A stretch of 64,000 bases of DNA from Symsagittifera roscoffensis (taxonomy: Eukaryota; Xenacoelomorpha; Acoela; Convolutidae), in assembly GCF_963678635.1 (NCBI RefSeq), contig NC_087062.1, positions 48,890,552 through 48,954,551 of the forward strand. Reading direction: 5' to 3'. The notes beneath the pieces are model-generated. The model saw only the letters and a list, made by a program, of their open reading frames with translations. It had not been told where the DNA came from and did no database searches. How positions within the stretch are numbered: the first letter of the stretch is position 1; each line of letters opens with the position of its first letter. Positions 1 to 10,759 of this stretch are shown one piece after another. The translations under genes and the position numbers were made by a program.

Positions 1-670
1 GAAAATAGTTTTCACTGAAACTTTGAAAATTATTGTTTTTTCTTTCAGTGGGAATTAATTAGCTTGTGCACAGTACTTTGAAAAATTTAGGCGCCATTAG
101 AATAATTTTAGTGTCGGCGCCTTTAGAAAAATTTTAGGGTCGATCGGCCAAAAATGGATTTTTTAAAAAGTACCAAAGGGGGGACCCTTTGAGTCGGCAG
201 AGGGTCGAATTGCTGAGGGTAAGGGCGTCCCCCCCCCCCCCCACAAAAAGCGCCCCTGTTGTTAGTTAAGGCGGTTAAAAATTTGTCCCTCTAGCAAAAT
301 CTTGATCGGTGATAATTTTGTCCCTCCTTGTTGCGAAATCCATGGGACAAATTCCCCCCGCCGTAAGTAACTACGATGGACGTCTTACTATAGTTGTTTG
401 AGTGAAAAATGTTGGGCATTCCAGTATGGGAATGAAAAATGAGAGAAATAAATGAAGTCAGTTGAAACAGCAGAGGAAATTGCAAGTAAGTTGATTCGCT
501 CGCTTATTGATAAATTTGAAGTCTAGAAGAAGTTAAAACTAACATTGGAACGAGTCTGCGTGTGAGCAGGTGTGGAGCTGACCAATGTGAGAGGCATATT
601 CTACGTCCTCATTTCCGGCTGCATTTTGGCCTGTGTTGCTCTGGCTGTCGAACTGGCCTTCTCCAGGTTA
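1..670. repeat. Duplicated segment, first copy
   Basis: Bases 1-80 match 2719-2797 almost base for base, and about 85-670 match about 3293-3850. The segment has therefore been duplicated roughly 3 kb apart. The second copy has an extra block of about 500 bases (2798-3290) between the two matching parts. A C-run near 229-242 differs in length between the copies. The duplicated part includes the glutamate-receptor exon at 570-666. Confidence 0.85.
570..666 (+). pseudogene. iGluR M4 exon, copy 1
   Basis: A 97-base exon-like segment encodes a strongly hydrophobic helix preceded by the motif ELTNVRGIFYVLI. This is the pattern at the start of the last transmembrane helix (M4) of ionotropic glutamate receptors, where an N-x-x-G-[IV]-F motif leads into the membrane. 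An AG (gagcag) precedes the segment and a GT (CCAG/GTTAC) follows it, so it may be spliced. The upstream reading frame is closed by TGA at 563-565, where copy 2 has CGA. No other receptor part (S1, S2, pore) is recognised nearby, so I read this as an isolated exon remnant. M4 identity is inferred from the motif only. Confidence 0.6.
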
Positions 671-892
671 CACTCCTTAAAAAATTTTCCAGTATATCCA
701 GTATATCAGTTCGTTAGAATGATGTTTACTTTCTCGTGTCTAAGGTTTTTTTTAAGAAAAACCCACTTAATCTTACTTAGGGGTTTGATTTGTGATCGAG
801 GGTTGGAGAATAATAAATCAATCCACAAGATTCAGTTATAATTAGAACACAAGTAGATCGTTAGAAACTACTTTAAAACTTACTAATATTAA

Positions 893-1092
893 CCTGGGTC
901 AGCCAAGAGGAAGTGCTACAGAGAAGGATGAGTCACCGAAAATTTTTACTATTTATCCTAATTATAATGTTTAGTTTTCTAAAAAAAATTAAGCCTTGGT
1001 CAACTAAGAGGAGGGGCTCAAGTGAAGGATGAGTAAACGAGGTTTTTCACTGTTTATCCCAATTTTAGTGGTTTGTTTTCTAAAAAATTCTC
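893..1092. repeat. Two tandem units of about 100 bp
   Basis: Two adjacent units of about 100 bases share the order 'tgggtca(g/a)c(c/t)aagagga(a/g)g', 'gaaggatgagt', 'tttttcactrtttatcc' and 'tttagt/gtttgttttctaaaaaa'. They are a diverged direct duplication with no coding potential seen. Confidence 0.7.
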
Positions 1093-1733
1093 TTAGTCCT
1101 GGGTCTTTGATAAAGGTTGTGTGTGTGTGTGAGTCGACGTTGAAGGTCGTTAGACAATTTTAATTATGAGGTGGCGAGTGGCGAGAACAAAAATATTCTG
1201 ATTGATCTAAGGGAAGCCTTGATGATCAAATAAATTGAATGAAATAATTGAATGGTGATCTGTTTTTTAATGGACAAATTAGATTATCGAAAAGCAAGGA
1301 AAGGTTTTAAAAACTTTTCGAATACAAAATTTAAGTTGAAGAAAATTAAGTTAAAGAAAGTTTATAAATTTGAAACTTTGCTAAAGAATTCTGATTTTAT
1401 ATGGTGTTTGTTTTTGAATAACTTTGGTGAGATTGTAGGTGATGAAACCAGGATGAAGAAAAAACAATTTCTTGAGAACCAAGAAACTCTTTATCTTTTT
1501 AACAAGTTAATTTTTTTGTTTTTTTTTTCATTAAAATTTTAATTTTTCATAATTTTTAAAACATAAATTACTGCATATTTTGATGAAAGGAACGACTTGT
1601 GTTTATTTTCATCAGTCGTTGTTATTGTTAAATAATACAGCTAAAAAGCACCAAAAAATTTTGAAGAGTTGAAGAAAAATAATTTATTGCTCCAACTAAG
1701 TTTTTTTTCAAATATTTAAGTTTTCGTTAATTT
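1093..1733. other. AT-rich stretch, no gene seen
   Basis: Contains a short GT run (1121-1132) and a lysine/phenylalanine-rich ORF (1252-1542) whose composition only mirrors the AT-rich DNA. I see no gene here. Confidence 0.6.
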
Positions 1734-2133
1734 ATTGAGACGTAGAGACATTTCTATTAAATTGTCTATTCCCTCAAACATTTAGCAATTTTGCAATCGC
1801 TTATCTTAATTCTAATTTGTTAAATCTAAATTAGTTAGTTAGTAGGTCGAGACTTTTGGTCGCACCAGATGAGTTTAATCCAGAGGTAGCTTTCCGATTT
1901 CTTCCTTATCGTAGATCGCGCCTTGTCCTTGGTCTTCTCGAATTACCTGGTATTTCTCGTACTGTTTGGAAAATTGGCGGTGATTTATTGAGTCGGAGAG
2001 ACATTTCTAATAAATTGTCTATTTCATGTAACATTTTTGCAATTTTGCAATTGTCTAATTCTAAAATCTATTTTTTTCTAAATCTAAGTTAGTTAAGGTC
2101 TTGTTTGAGACTTTTGGTCGCACCAAATGAGTT
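1734..2133. repeat. Direct duplication, period about 253 bp
   Basis: The block beginning 'tattgagacgtagagacat' (1734) and ending at 'gagacttttggtcgcacca' recurs from 1986 as 'tattgagtcggagagacat'. The two copies are clearly homologous, with small insertions and deletions. Confidence 0.75.
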
Positions 2134-2718
2134 ATGTACTTTTGAATGTACTCATATGGTAATTTCGGATAAGGTACACCGACTGTTCGTCACGCTATCT
2201 TATTTTCGGCCGGATACAATCGTGCAACTTCTTAGTCTAATACCAATCTTAATCTTACTTTAAATCTCTTAGTTGCAATAGATCTAGTATATACTGGTAT
2301 TTGCGAGCTAGGTTCAAGGAATTTTGTCCAAATGAGAACAACTGTCTTCTAAAATTTATTCAAATTGTTCTGGTGCTGAAAATACGAGTAGTTCCATCAC
2401 TACTTTTGATTGTCAGTATTTGTGATGGAAAATGTTTGATTAGCTAGTAATATTTTATAGGGATAGTTTTATCAAGAAAATAATTGGTTAAAAATACTAG
2501 TTTAGAACTGGTTCCAGTTCCCTCTCCACGCAAAGTGGCCGCTTTGGTGTTGATTTTTTTTTAATTTTCATGGGGAGCTCAAGTTTCTTTGTTCAAAATT
2601 AATTTAGTTTCTATAAGTAATCCAAAATTACATTTATGACTGTTCAAAAAATGTTTCTGATTAAAAAAAAACAAATACTGTTTCACATTGAATTTGGTTT
2701 CAAATTGCTTTTAAAGGT
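2134..2718. other. AT-rich stretch, no gene seen
   Basis: AT-rich sequence between the 253-bp duplication and the second copy of the receptor-exon segment. I found no ORF, RNA or repeat worth naming. Confidence 0.6.
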
Positions 2719-2826
2719 GGAAATAGTTTTCACTGAAAAATTGAAAATTATTGTTTTTTCTTTCAGTGGGAATTAATTAGCTTGTTCACAGTACTTTGTT
2801 GAAGTGAAATGTGAGAGTTGTTTCAG

Positions 2827-2965
2827 GGCTCTTAAAGAAAACACACTACGCATTAATCCAAACTCACCTTGGTGGTCGGAAATAAAGTCAGGCAGTATGA
2901 ATCCGGAATTAGAGAAGAAAATTGACAAAAATAAAATTGGAAAAATTTCAAGGAAAAAAATTATG
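2827..2965 (+). other. Candidate internal exon, unknown
   Basis: A 139-base open stretch lies between a good nematode-like acceptor (gttgtttcag, ending 2826) and a strong donor (ATG/GTAAGG at 2966). The peptide contains NPNSPWWSEIKSG and then turns lysine-rich. It lies about 0.9 kb upstream of the second M4 exon on the same strand, so it could be an exon of the same gene. I cannot match it to a known iGluR segment. The splice signals could also arise by chance in such AT-rich DNA. Confidence 0.3.
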
Positions 2966-3750
2966 GTAAGGGAGAAACTAATATGTAATTCTCAAGTTGC
3001 TCTTGGGTAAAAAAAAGAGGTAGTCAGGGGCGGATCTAGGATTTTCTCGAGGTGTTGGGGAACGGATTTTCAATAAAATTTCGAAAATTTTGACAACTTT
3101 TTTTAGGTTGACCAAATTGATTTTCCGTGCTCTCCTAAAGAACTGAAAAGACGCTGTTTTGGCTAATTTTTTGAGACGCATGCAAACTTTAAAAAAAAAC
3201 AGGTAGAGAAGCCGTTTTCGGGTACTTTTTGGAAAATTTTGACAAAAAATTGCGTTTTTCGGCGCGCGCTCCCCCTCAAAGTTAGTATATATTGGCGCCA
3301 ACGGCGCCTTTAGAAAAATTTTAGGGTCGATCGGCCAAAAATGGATTTTTTTAAAAGTACCAAAGGGGGGACCCTTTGAGTTGGCAGGGGGTCGATTTGC
3401 TGAGGGTAAAGGCGTCCCCCCCAAAAAAGCGCCCCTGTTGTTAGTTAAGGCGGTTAAAAATTTGTCCCTCTAGTAAATCTTGATCGGTGATAGTTTTGTC
3501 CCTCGTTGTTGCGAACTCCATGGGACAACCCCCCCCCCGCCGTAAGTAACTATGATGGACGTCTTACTATAGTTGTTTGAGTGAAAAATGTTGGGCATTC
3601 CAGAATAGGAATGAAAAATGAGAAAAATAAAGGAAGTCAGTTGAAACAGCAGAGGAAGTTTTCCAAATAAGTTGATTCGCTCGCTTATTGATAACTTTCA
3701 AGTCTAGAAGAAGTTAAAACTAACATTGGAATATGTCTGCGTGCGAGCAG

Positions 3751-3847
3751 GTGTGGAGCTGACCAATGTGAGAGGCATATTCTACGTCCTCATTTCCGGC
3801 TGCATTTTGGCCTGTGTTGCTCTGGCTGTGGAACTGGCCTTTTCCAG
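3751..3847 (+). pseudogene. iGluR M4 exon, copy 2
   Basis: Second copy of the M4-type exon, preceded by gcgagcag and followed by CCAG/GTTAC as in copy 1. Its peptide is the same as copy 1 over the helix. Unlike copy 1 it has no upstream TGA, because the codon is CGA, so the frame stays open further back. Downstream the frame runs into lysine/arginine-rich sequence that does not look like a receptor tail. This copy could be the terminal coding exon of a receptor gene, but no companion exon is recognised. Confidence 0.6.
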
Positions 3848-3855
3848 GTTACATT

Positions 3856-4639
3856 CCTTAAAAAACTTACGTACACAAAAAAAACACGCTAGAAAAAAAA
3901 GAAAAAATTCTTTTTACAAGAAAATATGGATTCAAGCAATTATTTCAAAAACTTGGGAGCAGAAACTAGGTCCGCGACCTGAGTCGCGATCAAATACGAT
4001 CGCGCGAGTTAGATGGCGCAACCAAAATTTCGCAGTCCGCCCGAAGTGTTATTTGTCGCGCAGATCGCGACTTGAGTTGAGATGGTCGCGCCACAGTCCC
4101 CGAAAGTCACAAATTAAACTCATAGTCCTCAAACAGCGCTAGTCGTAATCTTTGTGTGGTCAAAATGGAATTTCAAACCACTGACTTAATAAAAAAATAT
4201 GTCGGCAATATTTTTTAAGATTGAGTACTTGAAAAAAAATGTTTCCAGACTGCTAATTTTTTTCAGAATATTAGACTAATTACCTGTCAGCGAAAAACTA
4301 TAGTTTGTAAACTATATACAGAATCAATCCAAATTTAATTGATTTCATGCCCAAGGGTTAGTACTACTAAAAGGCGATGATTTTTTGGTCCAAACTTTCC
4401 AAAAAGTGCCTAAAAACAATTGTTTCGACCTGTTTTTTAAAACATTTGACTGCGACGCTGAAAATTTGGTCAAAATGGGGTCTTTATACTGATTTGGGAC
4501 AGCTCAGAATATCAATTTGGTCGAATCGACCAAATAAAAAAAGGTCGACAAACTTTTCTTATTTTTTTGAAGAAAAAAAACAGTTAATTAAAAGAATTGA
4601 AACCAACTTAAAAAGCAGCAGCACCGATCGAGGTGCTGA
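3856..4639. other. AT-rich stretch, no gene seen
   Basis: Contains several TCGCGA/GATCGCG-like words around 3980-4090 and AT-rich filler. The ORFs here have the composition of the background. I see no gene. Confidence 0.55.
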
Positions 4640-5019
4640 ACTTATGTTCCGACTTTGAGAATCGAGCAAGTGCAGTTTTGCGACTGAAATCGCACGTCGA
4701 GAAGAAACCTTAGGTCGAGCTCAAAGTCCAAAAATTTCCATTTTTGGTCCGCAGAGTCAAAAAAGGTCGAGAACTGTCAACACATATGTATTTTTGGTTG
4801 AAACATTCAAAAAAGAGGTTATGTAATTGAAACATACCTGATTTTGGTAGAGAAAGTCCAAACACAGGCCAAGCAAAATAACAAAAAAGGTCTAACACAT
4901 CCAGATTTTTTTCATAAACTGATTTTTTGAAGGTTCCAACTGATTTTAATTTGAAAACAAAACAAGAAAAGACTGCTCAGAAAACAATTCCGAGTTTCAG
5001 CTACCAAAAATTTTCATAC

Positions 5020-5134
5020 CGTGGTTTTCTACAAGCTCAACCAGCTCTGCGTTTTGTAGAGAACCACCAGATCTCTCAACAGTTCTTTGATTAATAATTT
5101 TTTGTAAATAGTTGTTGTTTGTCATTTGATTCAT
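5020..5134 (-). pseudogene. Cullin-like helical fragment c, copy 1
   Basis: Minus-strand coding-like stretch with the residues NYLQKVINQRTVERS and then ELVEVVENH, followed by a GTATGA donor-like site. The pattern resembles the cullin N-terminal helical region, where 'EYMxKxExRLxEE' is followed by a helix ending 'xVLIEKH'. The upstream part of the frame is shifted relative to copies 2 and 3 by one missing T in the run near 5133-5140. The fragment is read as a decayed exon. Confidence 0.4.
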
Positions 5135-5299
5135 CCTTTGTAATTTTTATCTTTTTTGTAATTCATTTTAACTGTGAGAATAGATGAGTAGTTCAGGTTA
5201 AGAGACGTCAATTTAATCAAAACAATTAGAACACGAGTTAAATTAGTGAAAAAAAATTTGCACACGTATTAAGAAACTTGTTTGTACGCATGTTAGTGA

Positions 5300-5600
5300 A
5301 AACACAGAAAATTTGCACAAAAGTACAAATAATCCATCAATTTTTTTTGCGTCTTGTCAAAAACTGAAACACTTTATGCATCTTGTGAAAAAAATTCGGA
5401 ACAATTTTCACATCTTCTCAAAAAATTGAAACACTTTTCCCTTTTCGTAAAAAAAAATTAAACACTTTTTGCATCTTGTCAAAAAAGTTCGGAACAATTT
5501 TCGCATCTTGTCAAAAAAATTGAAACTTTTTTTCCTTTTTCTAGAACAAAGTGAAACACTTTTAGCAATCTGTAGAAAAAAGTGAAAACTAATTTTTACA
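5300..5600. repeat. Degenerate 40-bp-scale minisatellite
   Basis: Repeated 'catcttgtcaaaaaagttcg' and 'gaaacacttttt' words recur at intervals of roughly 40-45 bases. The same array returns in unit 3 (about 10760-11030) and in shortened form in unit 2 (about 8320-8440), so its length varies between units. Lysine/phenylalanine ORFs across it are repeat artefacts. Confidence 0.7.
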
Positions 5601-6581
5601 TGTCTGTTGATCAAAAACAGGGAAAAACAGTTTATTAAAATAGGTGATAGTAGTCGAATTCTTCAATATAGAATTTTTTTCAGCAAAAAGTCTAATTAAA
5701 ACTAAAAATGGAATTTCGCATATACTTTGGAAAAAGAAGCAAGAAAATGGCCTTTCAGCAAAAAAAAACATCGCAGTTTTGTGAAAAGTTCGAAACAAAT
5801 TTTACAATTTGCAAAAATTTTCGAAATACTTTTTAGCAATTTTGATCAAAAATTCAAAACAATTTTGGCATCTTGTACAAAAATTCAAGATAATAATGCA
5901 AACTTGTCGAACAAATTAACTCAAATTCTACATCTTGCGAAAACTTTTGATAGGGTTGTTGCGCACTTGTTAAATGCTACATAGATTTAGATATCAAAAA
6001 GAGTTTAAGCTGGAACCATAATAATTTTGAGAAGATTCTTATAACAAATATTCAGTTATCAATAGAAAAACTGTTTAAAAAAAAGCTGATCCGAGAGCTT
6101 GACATGATTCTCGAACGAGCTAGGAAGGTGTTTTATGATTCGTTTAGGCAATAAAAAAAGAGTCAAACAGAGAAAATGCACTTAAACTTGTATAGAACAG
6201 AAAGTTCTAGTATAAATCCACCAGAGAAAATGAGGTCATTACTCATTAACTTTAGAATCTTCTAAACACTTGAAATTAGCATTAAAAAATCAACCACCAA
6301 AATGCCAGAACAAAATCTGTTTATCAAGGTCGGAAAATTTTGATTTGTCGGTTTTCTGTATTTAGCTGTTCTTTTTTATTTTTAAATCCAAAAAAAAGAT
6401 ACTCAATCAAGGTTTTTAAACTTGAACCTCAAGGAAAATTTTCAGTTTTACAAATTTTCTTGAAATTAGATTCAGATCAACAAGAAATCTTGTTCTACAA
6501 AATCTAATAAATGAAAAGTTCAACATTTTGATGAGATAAATTGTTCTCTTTTTTAAACAAAAAGATTGAACTGCTGAAAAA

Positions 6582-6734
6582 TTCGTGAACATAATCAATT
6601 TTTTTGTACGTTTTAAGAGAATGTTAGCAAAAACGCTTTTAGCTGGTAATAAGCTACAGTCGGGAAAAACTAATTTCAATTTATTTGAAAATCTGCAACA
6701 GTTCAGTTCATTCAATCAACATGAACAAATTTCT
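6582..6734 (+). pseudogene. Cullin-like LAKRLL-region fragment, copy 1
   Basis: Plus-strand open stretch containing FKRMLAKTLLAGNK and then NFNLFENLQQ. Cullins carry a conserved 'F-x-x-x-Y-x-x-x-LAKRLL' segment at this point, followed by an acidic/serine stretch and 'MIxKLK'. The match is short but specific, and it lies just upstream of a second cullin-like block in the right order. The frame is closed by TAG at 6735. The minus-strand ORF over the same bases is a shadow. Confidence 0.5.
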
Positions 6735-6829
6735 TAGAAGAATTGGAAATCTATCCCAAAAGTTGAAGCCAATCATAAAAAAACGGGCGAGTTTGTAATT
6801 GATACCCATTCTGTCAAGATTCTCAAGTT

Positions 6830-7120
6830 GACTATAACCTCCAAGTCTTGTGTGCAAATGATCATACACCTTTCAGACTCGAGAGCAGAAAAATCAGAAA
6901 ATTTAGAAAAGATTTAGCTATGTCTAAGACACCTTCAAGAAAAAAGTACCGGTTTTCATATGATTCAAATGAAAACTACCTTGATGAAACTGTGGATCTG
7001 AGATACGGAAAATGTTTTCATTTGCTTTCAAGTGAACGTTTTTTACAAGTGACTGATTTTGAACAAATGGTTGAATTGACACTTTCTATAGATATCCGAA
7101 GAAGTGCTTTAGTCCCTTGA
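6830..7120 (+). pseudogene. Cullin-homology-region fragment, copy 1
   Basis: About 96 codons ending in TGA. In order they show DYNLQVL, IRKFRKDLAMSKTPSRKKYRF, DLRYGKCFHLLSSERF and TDFEQMVELTLSIDIRRSALVP. Cullins show the same sequence of landmarks: D-F-[TS]-V-x-VL, then F-x-x-FY-x-x-K-x-x-GRKLxW, then a QaxxLLxFN helix, then a winged-helix segment ending in a 'L(Q)SL...RVLxK' strand. Several family-typical residues (GRKLxW tryptophan, LLLFN) are changed, so the relative is divergent or decayed. Together with the upstream LAKTLL block this gives the cullin C-terminal half in the correct order. Confidence 0.55.
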
Positions 7121-7446
7121 AATGTTCACTGCATGATTGGCAAAAAAAGAAACAATTTGTCATTGAAGGCACAAGAAAGACAAATTGAAGCTTAAACAGG
7201 ATAACTTAGCTCTGCTGACAATAAAACATGGCGGGGCACATGAAGAAGAAAGTGACAAACAAATCGAAAATTAACTCAAATTTAGTTTTACATAGATTTT
7301 TTACACATTCATTAAACTTTACCGTTTGTTTAAAAGTTGCCTTTTCTTTTCATTTGAAAAACTTTTTCCTGAATCAAATCTTTGTGTTTAAAGTCTTATC
7401 AGGGCAAACTACTATGAGAACACTTAAAGACAGTTGATTTTTTTAA

Positions 7447-7653
7447 TCACATAGGTACATAATCACTAAGCACAGAGCCATGACACTCAATAAAACAACC
7501 AATAATCTTCAAAAAATCAGTCTCATAGTTTGAAATTTGATCTTTTCGAATTCGGTCCAGTAACGCTAAGCCAAGAGTTTTTGTGATAGCAATTTTTTTA
7601 TTACAACTTAAATGATGTCTTAGACTTATGTTCCGACTTTGAGAATCGAGCAA
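7447..7653 (-). pseudogene. Cullin-like helical fragment b, copy 1
   Basis: Minus-strand ORF with ITKTLGLALLDRIRKDQI, then TDFLKIIGCFIECHGSV. Cullin N-terminal repeats have 'LLxLIxxERxGExIdxxLLxxvixmlvxLG...VY' at this place. The spacing of hydrophobic positions and the basic/acidic turn fit. The same fragment recurs in units 2 and 3. It lies on the strand opposite to the C-terminal fragments. Confidence 0.4.
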
Positions 7654-8004
7654 GTGCAGTTTTGCGACTAAAATCGCATGTCGAGAAGAAACCTTAGGTT
7701 GAGCTCAAAGTCCAAAAATACCCATTTTTGGTCCGCAAAGTCAAAAAAAGGTCGAAAACAGTCAACACATATGTATTTTTGGTTGAATCATTCAAAAAAG
7801 AGGTCACGTAATTGAAACATACCTGATTTTGGTAGAGAAAGTCCAAACACAGGCCAAGCAAAATAACAAAAAAGGTCTAACACATCCAGATTTTTTTCAT
7901 AAACTAATTTTTTGAAGGTTCCAACTGATTTTAATTTGAAAACAAAACAAGAAAAGACTGCTCAGGAAACAATTCCGAGTTTCAGCTACCAAAAATGTTC
8001 ATAC

Positions 8005-8119
8005 CGTGGTTTTCTACAACCTCAACCAGCTCTGCGTTTTGTAGAGAACCACCAGATCTCTCAACAGTTCTTTGATTAATAACTTTTTGTAAATAGTCTT
8101 TGTTTGTCATTTGATTCAT
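8005..8119 (-). pseudogene. Cullin-like helical fragment c, copy 2
   Basis: Unit-2 counterpart of 5020-5134. Here the frame stays open upstream to about 8251, into hydrophobic AT-rich sequence of doubtful meaning. It retains YLQKVINQRTVERS, ELVEVVENH and the donor-like GTATGA. Confidence 0.4.
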
Positions 8120-9029
8120 CTTTTTGTAATTTTTATCTTTTTTGTAATTCATTTTAAGTGTGAGAATAGATGTGTAGTTCAGGTTAAGAGACGTCAATTT
8201 AATCAAAACAATTAGAACACAAGTTAAATTAGTGATAAAAAATTTGCACACGTATTAAGAAACTTGTTTGTACGCATGTTAGTGAAAACACTGAAAATTT
8301 GCACAAAAGTACAAATAATCCATCAATTTTTTTTGCGTCTTGTCAAAAAATCAGAAACACTTTATGCATCTTGTGAAAAAAGTTCGGAACAATTTTCACA
8401 TCTTCTCAAAAAATTGAAACACTTTTCCCTTTTCGTAATTTTGGCATCTTGTACAAAAATTCAAGATAATTATGCATACTTGTCGAAAAAATTAACTCAA
8501 ATTCTACATCTTGCGAAAACTTTTGATAGGATTTTTGCGCACTTGTTAAACGCTACATAGATTTAGATATCAAAAAGAGTTTAAGCTGGAACCATAATAA
8601 CTTTGAGAAGATTCTTATAACAAATATTCAGTTATCAATAAAAAAACTGTTTAAAAAAAGCTGATCCGAGAGCTTGACATGATTTTCGAACGAGCTAGGA
8701 AGTTGTTTTATGATTCGTTTAGGCAATAAAAAAAGAGTCAAACAGAGAAATTGCACTTAAACTTGTATAGAACAGTGAAAGTTGTAGTATAAATCCACCA
8801 GAGAAAATGAGGTCATTACTCATTAACTTTAGAATCCAAAAAAAAGATACTCAATCAAGGTTTTTAAACTTGAACCTCAAGGAAAATTTTCAGTTTTACA
8901 AACTTTCTTGAAATTAGATTCAGTTCAACAAGAAATCTTGTTCTACAAAATCTAATAAATGAAAAGTTCAACATTTTGATGAGATAAATTGTTCTCTTTT
9001 TTAAACAAAAAGATTGAACTGCTGAAAAA

Positions 9030-9182
9030 TTCGTGAACATAATCAATTTTTTTGTACGTTTTAAGAGAATGTTAGCAAAAACGCTTTTAGCTGGTAATAA
9101 GCTACAGTCGGGAAAAACTAATTTCAATTTATTTGAAAATCTGCAACAGTTCAGTTCATTCAATCAACATGAACAAGTTTCT
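9030..9182 (+). pseudogene. Cullin-like LAKRLL-region fragment, copy 2
   Basis: Unit-2 counterpart of 6582-6734, with the same LAKTLLAGNK motif and the same closing TAG. Confidence 0.5.
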
Positions 9183-9277
9183 TAGAAGAATTGGAAATCT
9201 ATCCCAAAAGTTGAAGCCAATCATAAAAAAACGGGCGAGTTTGTAATTGATACCCATTCTGTCAAGATTCTCATGTT

Positions 9278-9568
9278 GACTATAACCTCCAAGTCTTGTG
9301 TGCAAATGATCATACACCTTTCAGACTCGAGAGCAGAAAAATCAGAAAAATTAGAAAAGATTTAGCTATGTTTAAGACACCTTCAAGAAAAAAGTACCGG
9401 TTTTCATATGATTCAAATGAAAACTACCTTGATGAAACTGTGGATCTGAGATACGGAAAATGTTTTCATTTGCTTTCAAGTGAACGTTTTTTACAAGTGA
9501 CTGATTTTGAACAAATGGTTGAATTGACACTTTCTACAGATATCCGAAGAAGTGCTTTAGTCCCTTGA
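9278..9568 (+). pseudogene. Cullin-homology-region fragment, copy 2
   Basis: Unit-2 counterpart of 6830-7120. It carries only a few substitutions (for example IRKIRKDLAMFKT for IRKFRKDLAMSKT) and the frame is still open. Confidence 0.55.
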
Positions 9569-9894
9569 AATGTTCACTGCATGATTGGCAAAAAAATAAA
9601 CAATTTGTCATTGAAGGCACAAGAAAGACAAATTGAAGCTTAAACATGATAACTTAGCTCTGCTGACAATAAAACATGGCGGGGCACATGAAGAAGAAAG
9701 TGACAAACAAATCGAAAATTAACACAAATTTAGTTTTACATAGATTTTTTACACATTCATTAAACTTTACCGTTTGTTTAAAAGTTGCCTTTTCTTTTCA
9801 TTTGAAAAACTTTTTCCTGAATCAAATCTTAGTGTTTAAAGTCTTATCAGGGCAAACTACTATGAGAACACTTAAAGACAGTTGATTTTTTTAA

Positions 9895-10101
9895 TCACAT
9901 AGGTACATAATCACTAAGCACAGATCCATGACACTCAAAAAAACAACCAATAATCTTCAATAAATCAGTCTCAAAGTTTGAAATTTGATCTTTTCGAATT
10001 CGGTCCAGTAACGCTAAGCCAAGAGTTTTTGTGATAGCAATTTTTTTATTACAACTTAAATGATGTCTTAGACTTATTTTCCGCCTTTGAGAATCGAGCA
10101 A
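9895..10101 (-). pseudogene. Cullin-like helical fragment b, copy 2
   Basis: Unit-2 counterpart of 7447-7653, open and nearly identical, with TDLLKIIGCFFECHGSV. Confidence 0.4.
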
Positions 10102-10453
10102 GTGCAGTTTTGCGACTAAAATCGCATGTCGAGAAGAAACCTTAGGTTGAGCTCAAAGTCCAAAAAATACCCATTTTTGGTCCGCAAAGTCAAAAAAAGA
10201 TCGAAAACAGTCAACACATATGTATTTTTGTTTGAATCATTCAAAAAAGAGGTCATGTAACTGAAACATACCTGATTTTGGTAGAGAAAGTCCAAACACA
10301 GGCCAAGCAAAATAACAAAAAAGGTCTAGCACATCCAGATTTTTTTCATAAACTGATTTTTTGAAGGTTCCAACTGATTTTAATTTGAAAACAAAACAAG
10401 AAAAGACTGCTCAGGAAACAATTCCGAGTTTCAGCTACCAAAAATTTTCATAC

Positions 10454-10568
10454 CGTGGTTTTCTACAACCTCAACCAGCTCTGCGTTTTGTAGAGAACCA
10501 CCAGATCTCTCAACAGTTCTTTGATTGATAACTTTTTGTAAATAGTTGTTGTTTGTCATTTGATTCAT
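10454..10568 (-). pseudogene. Cullin-like helical fragment c, copy 3
   Basis: Unit-3 counterpart of 5020-5134, open through the donor-like site, with NYLQKVINQRTVERS and ELVEVVENH. Confidence 0.4.
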
Positions 10569-10759
10569 CTTTTTGTAATTTTTATCTTTTTTGTAATTCA
10601 TTTTAATTGTGAGAATAGATGAGTAGTTCAGGTTAAGAGACGTCAATTTAATCAAAACAATTAGAACACAAGTTAAATTAGTGATAAAAAATTTGCACAC
10701 GTATTAAGAAACTTGTTTGTACGCATGTTAGTGAAAACACCGAAAATTTGCACAAAAGT

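Larger units (their letters stand above)
2719..3855. repeat. Duplicated segment, second copy
   Basis: Second copy of the segment at 1-670, interrupted by about 500 extra bases (2798-3290). The extra DNA contains a candidate exon (2827-2965) and a 'ggggcggatctaggattttc' stretch that looks like a dispersed repeat. The rest matches the first copy closely, including the receptor M4 exon. Confidence 0.85.
4640..7623. repeat. Cullin-fragment tandem unit 1
   Basis: First of three tandem units. Each begins near a 'ttatgttccgactttgagaa' block (4640, 7624, 10074). Unit 1 is about 2.98 kb and, like unit 3, keeps a block of 40-bp-scale minisatellite that unit 2 has lost. Each unit carries fragments of a divergent cullin-like gene on both strands. 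The units are highly similar, so the amplification is recent compared with the decay of the gene. Confidence 0.85.
7624..10073. repeat. Cullin-fragment tandem unit 2
   Basis: Second unit, about 2.45 kb. Compared with unit 1 it lacks two blocks: one corresponding to about 5450-5862 (most of the minisatellite), and one corresponding to about 6253-6386. Otherwise it is nearly identical to units 1 and 3. Confidence 0.85.

Noticed and set aside
1252..1542. Plus-strand 96-codon Lys/Phe-rich ORF
   Set aside because: Background composition, no splice context, no homology.
2978..3424. Minus-strand 148-codon ORF
   Set aside because: Its start lies in a GGGG/CCCC tract and its composition is that of the duplicated non-coding repeat. 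It has no homology I recognise.
5300..5600. CRISPR-like array of short repeats
   Set aside because: Repeats are degenerate with no constant spacer length, in eukaryotic DNA with no cas genes. It is a minisatellite.
6416..6715. Minus-strand 99-codon ORF (repeated at 8864-9163)
   Set aside because: It is antisense to the plus-strand cullin-like LAKTLL block, which gives the better explanation of the conserved codons.
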